Assembly (NCBI GenBank): GCA_025450555.1
Contig: JANWHF010000296.1
Span: 1 to 10,572 of the forward strand
From: Tepidisphaeraceae bacterium
Lineage (GTDB): Bacteria; Planctomycetota; Phycisphaerae; Tepidisphaerales; Tepidisphaeraceae
Direction of reading: 5' to 3'
Length of the DNA: 10,572 nucleotides
Shown piece by piece: positions 1-6,200 of this stretch. Numbering within the stretch: position 1 is the stretch's first letter; the number at the start of each line of letters is the position of its first letter. The notes beneath the pieces are model-generated. The model worked only from the letters and a program-made list of their open reading frames with translations, was not told the DNA's origin and ran no database searches. The position numbers were made by a program, and so were the translations under genes.

Positions 1-315
1 CGGATTGGGCGCTCGCGGGGCAAACACGACTGGCATCACCACCTCCACCCGATGCGGCCGCGGCTGTGCAATGACAACCGATGCTGGCCGCGGCGCCGTC
101 GGCCGAGCCAACCAGATGGCCAGCCCCGCGCCGGCAATGAGCACCGCCGCCGCGGCAGCCGCCGCAATCGGCCACCGATTTCTCCGCCGCGCCGGCGAAA
201 TCGCATCCCAGGTTCGCTCCAGCCGATGAAGCGCCGTGGGAGAAGGGTCCGGCCAACTCGCCTGCCGCAGCAGTTCATCCAGAGGCTCGGGAAATTGTGC
301 AGGTTCCTGGGACAT
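1..315 (-). CDS. Single-pass membrane protein downstream of an ECF sigma factor, possible anti-sigma partner (3' end outside window)
   Basis: The frame reads from an ATG at 315-313 to the window edge without a stop (105 codons visible), so the C-terminus is missing. Residues 1-47 are charged and proline-rich, starting MSQEPAQFPEPLDELLRQAS, and look cytoplasmic. Residues 48-70 form one transmembrane helix that includes seven consecutive alanines. The visible remainder (71-105) is proline-rich and probably extracytoplasmic. The gene starts 9 bases after the sigma-factor stop on the same strand, so the two are almost certainly co-transcribed. A small membrane protein directly after an ECF sigma gene is often its anti-sigma factor, which is the basis for the suggestion. 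However, no zinc-binding HxxxCxxC anti-sigma motif is visible in the N-terminal part, and I do not recognise a family. No strong Shine-Dalgarno precedes the ATG, so translation may be coupled to the sigma gene. Confidence 0.65.
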   Translation of the reverse strand, partial: MSQEPAQFPEPLDELLRQASWPDPSPTALHRLERTWDAISPARRRNRWPIAAAAAAAVLIAGAGLAIWLARPTAPRPASVVIAQPRPHRVEVVMPVVFAPRAPNP

Positions 316-324
316 TGCGCTGCT

Positions 325-825
325 CTATCGATCTGACAGATGCCTGGCCAACCTCTCGCGAAGGCGGGCGCGGGCCAGATGCAGGTTCGTTCTCACATTC
401 TGTTCCGTCGCGCCCAGCACTGCCGCTGCCTCGGCGATCGAGTGATTTTCATATGCGAACAGAACCAGCACTTCCCGTTGGCGCGGCGGCAGGCAACTGA
501 CTTCCTGGGCGATGCGCTGGGCCGTTTCCTGTTCCAGCACCCGCTGCGGCCCAGACGCCGCATGCGAATCGACTGGATCATCAATCAACTCCTGCGCCGC
601 CGGCGGCGCTCGAACGCGATCGCGTGCGACATTCACGACAATGCGAAAAAACCAGGTGCGAAAGGCGCAGTCGCCGCGGAAGCTTCGCCAGGAACGTGCT
701 GCGCGAAACAGCGATTCCTGCACGACTTCCTCGGCCGCGTCAGCCTGGCCGCACAAACGCACCGCCAGACGCAGGGCCGAAGGCAATTCGGCGCGAACGA
801 GCCGGTCCAAGTCGTTTGCGTCCAC
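325..825 (-). CDS. ECF-family RNA polymerase sigma factor (sigma-70 regions 2 and 4)
   Basis: This is a group IV sigma factor that redirects RNA polymerase to a small set of promoters. Counting from the GTG start, region 2 covers about residues 15-73 and includes DAAEEVVQESLFRAARSW and the aromatic-rich FRTWFFRIVVNVARD segment typical of regions 2.2-2.4. Region 4 covers about 112-160, with LPPRQREVLVLFAYENHS followed by the helix-turn-helix ending NVRTNLHLARARLRERL. There is no region 1 or 3, and the length (166 aa) is normal for an ECF factor. I chose GTG at 825-823 because GAGG lies 7 bases upstream (833-836). An in-frame ATG at 846 would add seven mostly Arg/Gly residues, and it lies only about five bases after the expected transcription start, so it would be nearly leaderless. 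The gene is followed by a membrane protein that may be its anti-sigma factor. The family is certain; the start is moderately sure. Confidence 0.9.
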   Translation of the reverse strand: MDANDLDRLVRAELPSALRLAVRLCGQADAAEEVVQESLFRAARSWRSFRGDCAFRTWFFRIVVNVARDRVRAPPAAQELIDDPVDSHAASGPQRVLEQETAQRIAQEVSCLPPRQREVLVLFAYENHSIAEAAAVLGATEQNVRTNLHLARARLRERLARHLSDR

Positions 826-832
826 GCGTCCG

Positions 833-836
833 CCTC
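833..836 (-). promoter_or_regulatory. Ribosome binding site deciding the GTG start of the sigma factor
   Basis: GAGG on the minus strand sits 7 bases before GTG 825-823 and lies inside the longer alternative frame from ATG 846. The ATG itself has only CGGGG directly against it. The spacing therefore favours the shorter protein. Confidence 0.4.
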
Positions 837-857
837 GCCGTCTCATCCCCGCGGATC

Positions 858-886
858 ATTAGACGAAAAGGCGATGGATTTGTTAA
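858..886 (-). promoter_or_regulatory. Sigma-70-like promoter of the ECF sigma gene
   Basis: On the minus strand TTAACA (881-886, 5 of 6 matches to TTGACA) and TCTAAT (858-863, 5 of 6 to TATAAT) are separated by exactly 17 bases, inside a locally AT-rich stretch of otherwise GC-rich DNA. Transcription would start near 851, giving a leader of about 26 bases to the GTG at 825. The gene would then be transcribed by the housekeeping polymerase rather than only by itself. This is a consensus match only. Confidence 0.45.
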
Positions 887-1050
887 AAACAAAATTCGCG
901 GTGGATCCTGCGATGTGCAGTCTGGATTAAGGGGAAACTCAGTCGGCGCCTACGACCGTGTCGCTTTCATTGCAGCCGGTCCCGTCTTTGGGCGGGGTTG
1001 GACTTTCCGCCAATCGCTTGCGCTGAAAGGCAGTTAGCGTTCCAGCTTAG

Positions 1051-2568
1051 TCATCTTGCAGGAGCGGCGGCAAGGCTTTCCTGGGCCAGGTTCACCGCCA
1101 TGTCGTGCTGGGCATCGACGCCGCGCAGAAGATCCGCGGTTTTCAGGTCGAGTTGCACGTCCGGAATTGTCCCGTGACGGCGGAGGTCGCCGTCTCCATC
1201 TACTGCGTTCCAGTATCCGAAGAAGGGGAATCGAAATTTCTGATTTGAATTCGGGAGGGTCATCGTTGGCATGCGTCCGGAGTTGTTGCCCCAGTATCCA
1301 CCGCCGGTCTCTTCGCCGACGAAGGTGGCGCGGTGCAGGTGATGGAGGATTGCGCACACATCGCCGGAGCAGGAGAATGATCCACCATCGGTCAGGATGA
1401 TCACCTTCCCCATGAACGGTTGCTCGGCAGGCTGCTGCTCATGTAATCCGTCCACCATGGCAGACGTCAGCATGTATCCGCCGCTGGGATTCACCACGGT
1501 TTCCTTGCTGAATCTCTTGACTGCACCTGCGTCGAAACGCTCATCCAGATCTTCATTAAAACTCGGCTTAAACGTGTTCATGATGATGTGATCAAAATAT
1601 CGGAACGGCTTGTCGGTCAATTCTGAAACCAGCAGTGCTCCGTAATCATCCTCACCGCCGCCGTTACCGCGGAGGTCGATGATCAGCGCCTTTGTGCCCT
1701 TGTCATGAAGTGTCTTGAAGGTGTCGCGCATCCATTGGCGGTAGTCATTGCCCAGGAAATAATGCAGGCGAATTTCCGCGATCTCCGGATCTTTGATGAA
1801 GCTCAGCTTGCGCTCCACGTGCATGGCCCCCAGCACCTTGCCGGCGCCGCTCATGATCTTCGCATTCACAGGGTTGTGATTCGATTTGCGCTCGGCATCG
1901 GTCACGCCGGGCAGTTTCGCCACGACTATTTCGCCCGAGCTGTCCCTGGCGGTGATGAGGAACACTTTCGGCTGTTCGACAAGCCACCAATAATACATCG
2001 GGAAGCGTCCGACCACATCGTGGTGCTTGCCGGTTTCAATGTCTCCATCTGCGCTGGTCACGCGATAAAAATGTTCAAGCAGATCGCCGGCCTTGTGTCC
2101 GTTGATGTCGAGGATTTCCATCCCCGGCTGAATCGTGGAGTCACTGGCGGTGTCATTGAGCAGCACCATGACGCGATGGCGTTCAATGAGAATGCTCAGT
2201 GGAAATGTCGGTGAGCTCTTGAAGGCCGCATCCATGTCGGCGTCTCCCTCCATGCTGGTGTGGCCGCAGCGCAGGGCCGCGAGCGTCTCGGCCACCACCT
2301 CGCGAAACTGCAGCCGCGTCATCGGATGATCGAGTTTCGCCCGCTCCGCGGCAAACATGCGATCCATCTCTACCTTGGTTGAATAGCGATACAGCCCGGG
2401 GTGGGCCTCTTCCAGAGCTTGCCGTAGCAGATCGAAATCAGATTGGATCGCCGCGACAGGAAGCATCGGGCTTGCGGCTGGAGTACCCCCGGCTGGCCCG
2501 GCGCGAGCGACCTCCATCACCTGACCTGAAACAATTGCCAGAAACATGATTAGGCGCAGTTCTGTCAC
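1051..2568 (-). CDS. Exported S41-family (tricorn/C-terminal-processing-like) serine peptidase
   Basis: A 505-residue secreted peptidase. Residues 1-23 form a signal peptide with probable cleavage after VARA. An N-terminal helical part follows (about 40-110, with EAHPGLYRY and ALRCGHTS), typical of the S41 subgroup in the Planctomycetota/Bacteroidota style. A PDZ-like stretch lies around 120-170 (PGMEILDINGHKAGDLL). The catalytic core starts at about 260. It holds the family signature DLRGNGGG (298-305) and ILTDGGSFSCSGD (391-403), where S399 aligns with the nucleophile. GEETGG (418-423) sits where CtpA-type enzymes have Lys, suggesting a Ser/His/Glu tricorn-type mechanism; that assignment is inference. 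The start is GTG with a perfect GGAGG 6 bases upstream (2575-2579). The gene is divergent from the BlaI-type repressor, with 229 bases between starts, so it may be controlled from the tandem operators there. The substrate cannot be predicted. Confidence 0.88.
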   Translation of the reverse strand: MTELRLIMFLAIVSGQVMEVARAGPAGGTPAASPMLPVAAIQSDFDLLRQALEEAHPGLYRYSTKVEMDRMFAAERAKLDHPMTRLQFREVVAETLAALRCGHTSMEGDADMDAAFKSSPTFPLSILIERHRVMVLLNDTASDSTIQPGMEILDINGHKAGDLLEHFYRVTSADGDIETGKHHDVVGRFPMYYWWLVEQPKVFLITARDSSGEIVVAKLPGVTDAERKSNHNPVNAKIMSGAGKVLGAMHVERKLSFIKDPEIAEIRLHYFLGNDYRQWMRDTFKTLHDKGTKALIIDLRGNGGGEDDYGALLVSELTDKPFRYFDHIIMNTFKPSFNEDLDERFDAGAVKRFSKETVVNPSGGYMLTSAMVDGLHEQQPAEQPFMGKVIILTDGGSFSCSGDVCAILHHLHRATFVGEETGGGYWGNNSGRMPTMTLPNSNQKFRFPFFGYWNAVDGDGDLRRHGTIPDVQLDLKTADLLRGVDAQHDMAVNLAQESLAAAPAR

Positions 2569-2592
2569 GAGGAGCCTCCATAGGTGTTAGAA

Positions 2593-2620
2593 ACCCGCGT
2601 CGAAATAGGACGAAGCGGGT
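2593..2620 (-). promoter_or_regulatory. Stem-loop in the probable 5' leader of the S41 peptidase gene
   Basis: Arms ACCCGC (2593-2598) and GCGGGT (2615-2620) are perfectly complementary. They are extended inward, after one G/A mismatch, by TCG (2600-2602) and CGA (2611-2613), leaving an 8-base AT-rich loop. The element ends 24 bases before the GTG start and just upstream of the GGAGG site, so it could affect mRNA stability or translation. No riboswitch class is recognised. Confidence 0.35.
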
Positions 2621-2745
2621 AATACTCTGATTGTCGATGATTGGGCTTAAAGATTGCACATCACGCATCGCGGGACGCGTCGCGGCAAGGCCGCACTCTC
2701 CCGCGCCAGCACGTCGCGGTTTTTTATTGAAATGAATTCCCGCAT

Positions 2746-2763
2746 GTGCTAGCCTACTCGCAC
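2746..2763. promoter_or_regulatory. Distal BlaI-type operator palindrome (imperfect)
   Basis: GTGCTA-N6-TCGCAC is an 18-bp inverted repeat with one mismatch per arm pair. It is directly joined to the perfect copy at 2764-2781 and has the same arm length and 6-bp spacer. It lies between the divergent S41 peptidase and repressor genes, where an autoregulating BlaI-family dimer would bind. Assignment to this repressor is inference from position. Confidence 0.6.
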
Positions 2764-2781
2764 GTGCTAATGAACTAGCAC
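2764..2781. promoter_or_regulatory. Proximal BlaI-type operator palindrome (perfect)
   Basis: GTGCTA-ATGAAC-TAGCAC is an 18-bp inverted repeat with perfect 6-bp arms. It abuts the distal copy without any gap and ends 16 bases before the TTG start of the repressor. A dimer bound here would block the core promoter or early transcription of the blaI-blaR-like operon. I could not assign convincing -35/-10 boxes for either divergent gene; TTGAAA at 2727-2732 is a possible -35 with a poor -10 match inside the distal operator. Confidence 0.7.
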
Positions 2782-2787
2782 ATACTT

Positions 2788-2792
2788 GGAGG
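2788..2792 (+). promoter_or_regulatory. Ribosome binding site fixing a TTG start for the repressor
   Basis: GGAGG is followed by 5 bases and then TTG (2798-2800). An upstream in-frame TTG at 2786 overlaps this site and has no Shine-Dalgarno of its own, so 2798 is the credible start. Confidence 0.7.
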
Positions 2793-2797
2793 ATCGC

Positions 2798-3202
2798 TTG
2801 GCAGGATCGAACAAGTCGCCGGGGCCGCTGAGTCTTGGGAAGCGCGAGCGGGAGATCGTCGAGGCGCTGTATCACCTGGGCGAGGCATCCGTGGCGCAGG
2901 TGCGCAAGGAATTGGCCGAGCCACCGACCTATTCGACCGTCCGGGCGATGCTTAATCTGCTGACAAAGAAGGGGCTGCTGACCGTTCGACACGAGGGGAA
3001 GCGCTACTTGTATAAGCCGGCGTCGTCGAAGGAGAAGGTTCGGCGATCGGTGCTGAAGCAACTGGTTCGCACCTTCTTCTCCAGCGACCCGGCGGATGCC
3101 GTCGCGGCATTGCTGGATGGATCGGCCGGGAAACTTTCGGCCGAGGACTTGGACCGAATTCGGCAACTCATCGTCAAGGCGGAACAGGATCAATCTCTTT
3201 AG
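2798..3202 (+). CDS. BlaI/MecI/CopY-family transcriptional repressor
   Basis: A 134-residue winged-helix repressor of the penicillinase-repressor family, which binds palindromic operators as a dimer and is inactivated by cleavage when a partner BlaR1-type protease is activated. Residues 11-73 form the DNA-binding domain: GKREREIVEALYHLGEAS (helix 1), VAQVRKEL (helix 2), the recognition helix YSTVRAMLNLLTKKG (44-58) and a wing ending HEGKRYLYKP (65-74). Residues 77-134 are the helical dimerisation region. The length is typical. The Asn-Phe bond cut in staphylococcal BlaI/MecI, placed by alignment from memory, is not conserved: the equivalent stretch reads VAALLDGSAGKLS. If cleavage occurs, its site must differ. 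The start is TTG, with GGAGG 5 bases upstream. The next gene starts 8 bases after this stop and its ribosome site overlaps the stop codon, so the two form an operon. Tandem palindromes immediately upstream imply autoregulation. Confidence 0.93.
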   Translation: MAGSNKSPGPLSLGKREREIVEALYHLGEASVAQVRKELAEPPTYSTVRAMLNLLTKKGLLTVRHEGKRYLYKPASSKEKVRRSVLKQLVRTFFSSDPADAVAALLDGSAGKLSAEDLDRIRQLIVKAEQDQSL

Positions 3203-3210
3203 GAGTCGCC

Positions 3211-6200
3211 ATGCAATCGATGCTCATGCACGCATTGAGCGCGCCGTGGCTTGTGGTCTTCTCAATTCGGCTTCTGATTGCGGTGACGGCAATCTGGTTG
3301 TGCGCGGGCATTGCAAACGTCGCGCTCCGATCCTTCTCGGCGGCGCTCAAGCACCGCGTCTGGGCGATGAGCACTGCCGCCGTTTTGCTGACGCCGGTCC
3401 TGCTATTAGTGATGCCCGAATGGAAAACGGGGATCATCAGAGCCGAACGGGTTGAACCGGTGATTGCTGCTGCGCCTTCCAAAGTAGTAGCGCTGCCTGA
3501 TTCGCAGCAGGAAATAACTCAGTCGGAACTTTCGGACCGCGCGATCGGGGGGGCGCGGGGTCCGATGGAGCCTGAGCCGATGACCATTCCCCCGCAGAAA
3601 CCTGCTATCGTCCTGGCTCAACCTGCGCCGCAGGCTCTGAGTTTAACCGCTCCGAGGCTCGCAGTTCGATCATGGTTGATCTTCGTTGTTTGGCTTGTCC
3701 CAGCGATGCTGCTGATCGTACGAATGCTGCTGGCTCGGGTTGCAGTTTCGCGAATGGTTCGCGCCTCTTCTTCCCCCAACGCGCGCGGGCAAGCAGCGCT
3801 TGCCCATCTGTGCAAAAAGAGCCGTACCCGCCAGCCAAGGCTGCGCGTCAGCGATCAAACCCTCACACCGCTGTGCCTGGGCATCGCACGGCCGACGATC
3901 CTGATTCCCGCCGGCGGGCTGGATTGGGACGACGCGCGGGTGCAGTCGGTTCTCATGCATGAATTGTCGCACGTCCTTCGCCGGGATGTGCTGTGGCATA
4001 CGCTCGCACAACTGGCCTGCTCGATCTACTGGTTCCATCCGCTTTCGTGGATTGCCCAATGGCAAATGCGAATCGAGCGCGAGATTGCCTGCGACGATTC
4101 AGTGGTATCGGCAAGTCAGCCGGCAACCTCCTACGCGCGATCACTTTTGGACCTGGCGACCACATTGAGAAGTGCGCATTCGATTCATGGCGTCAGCACC
4201 GCCGGTGTAGCGATGGCGAACAGCGCCCACCTCGAGCACCGCGTGAAAGCAATTCTCGATGCCCATCGGCGTCGCTCGCCCGTCTCGCGCCGGCTGGGAA
4301 TCACAATGGCGTTAGTTGCGATTACAACTCTTGTTCTTTTTAGCACCCTCAGCCCCTTCGCCGCGCGCCGCGTAAAGGCCGCCGAAGCTCCTAAGTCAGA
4401 CAAGCAATCCGCCGTGTCGGCAGACGTGCCCGCCGGTAAATATCGTCTGTTTGGAAAAGTCACCGACGAGAACGGCAAGCCCATGGCGGACGTTGCGCTG
4501 ACGATTCTCCAACCAGGCCGCCCCAGCGTAAAGCTGCGAAGCGGCGCCGACGGAAGCTATGAGTTCATCCGCGATTCGTTGAAATTCAATTACGACATCG
4601 TGCTGGCTTCTTCAGCGGATGGGAAGTTGCTCTCATTTGAAAGATCTGCGCTGGCGAAAGAAGAACAGGGCAAATCAAGCCACGAAGTAAACATCGTGCT
4701 CAAGCCGGCGCGCGAATTTGCTGTGAATGTCCGCGATAAGTCTGGAACGGGCGTGGCCGGGGCGTGGGTGGGCGCAGCCAGTGAGTTTCAGTCGGTCGCA
4801 CACGTCATCACGAATGCAGACGGAACCGGAAGGCTGCTGATTCCGGCTGACGCTCCACTCATGCACGTCTTCGCGATGAAGGACGGCGTTGGCTTCGATT
4901 ATCACCTCTTCTGGCGTAAGGATGAGCGCCGCACCGATCCCTATCGTCTCGAGCCCGATTTTATGGGTCCGCTGAGCTTCATACTCAATGGCGCTAAATC
5001 GGTGACACTTACTATTGTCGACGACGATGGAAACCCGCTGCCGGGAGTGAAGCTTGATCCGTGGCTTTATCGCAAACCGGCCAGGGGAAGTCGGATCAAT
5101 CTCAGCGGCCTGGTAGAACTCCAGAAAACCAGCGATGTGCAGGGCAAAGCTACATTTGACGTACCGGCAGACCTCGATCAGGTAACAAACTTCTGGACGC
5201 GCCTCGATGGCTATTGCGCACCGGAACGCGCGATCTACGATCCCCAAAAGCCGGTTACGGATCTTCGCGTGCAGTTGCTGAAATTGATTCCGCTGCACGG
5301 CTACGTGCGCGATGCCGATGGGAATCCGGTCGCCGATGCAAAGGTACACATTAATGGTGTCGGATATCACCTGGATGAGTTCCGAGGCGAAGTCACGACT
5401 GATTCGGCCGGCGCCTTTACCGCGGAGGTGAATCCGGAGCTCTACTACGGCTTCGGCGCCGACAAGGATGTCCGTGCCGCGCAAATGGTGTTTGCGATGG
5501 TTCATCGACAAGCGCCGCAGCCGATTGAATTGAAACTGGACCGGACGATGCCGGTGCGGCTGAAGGTGACGATGGGGCCGGAGAACGTGCCGGCTGCGAA
5601 CGTCGACATCGCGTTCTATCAACGCGAGGAGGGCAGCTATTACAAGCTTCCAAAGCAGCAGCAGTTCCCCGGTGAAAGCATCGGCCGCAGATATATATCT
5701 CCGATGATCGTCCAATCTTTGAAGACAGATGCCGACGGAAAATTGACGGTTCATGCGCCGGTGCCGGGTGATCTGAGCCTGTACGCGTACGTTAACCGCG
5801 GGCAGGCGGTCGTTCATTTCAAGATCAAGGACTGGCAGACTTACTCGCTGGTCGAGCAAACTGGCCCGGGTCGACGGCAGGAGAAAACCCTGGATATCAC
5901 CCATCCGCAACAGGGTATCGCCCTCGAACTGAATGCCGACGCACCGGCGGTGGCCAACCGAATGCTCAAAGGGCACGTTGTCCTGCGCGATAATCCGACG
6001 GTTTCGGTTCCCGACATCCGAATAACATTTCGTTCAGTCGGCGATAAGTTTCCACGCGATGACAGCGTCTCGAACAAGGCTGGAGATTTCATCATTCAGC
6101 AGGACAAGGCGCTGCAATACCTCTTCGGCACCAGCCTGGATGGGAAGCTTCGCGGCATCGCCACCGTGAAGCCGGAGAACAACAGCGCAACGCTGCTGGT

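Noticed and set aside
340..930. Plus-strand open frame opposite the sigma factor
   Set aside because: The opposite strand encodes unmistakable sigma regions 2 and 4; this frame has no motif.
970..1016. GGCGG/CCGCC inverted repeat as terminator of the S41 peptidase gene
   Set aside because: The loop is 11 bases and no T tract follows on the minus strand; this is expected by chance in GC-rich DNA.
2438..3193. Minus-strand open frame crossing the divergent promoter region and the repressor gene
   Set aside because: It overlaps both the S41 peptidase start and the repressor, which are well supported, and it reads through the operators.
4675..5976. Long minus-strand open frame (433 codons) opposite the receptor gene
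   Set aside because: It is antisense to the module region of a clear gene, has an Arg/His/Ile-rich composition with no domain, and arises from codon bias of the real frame.
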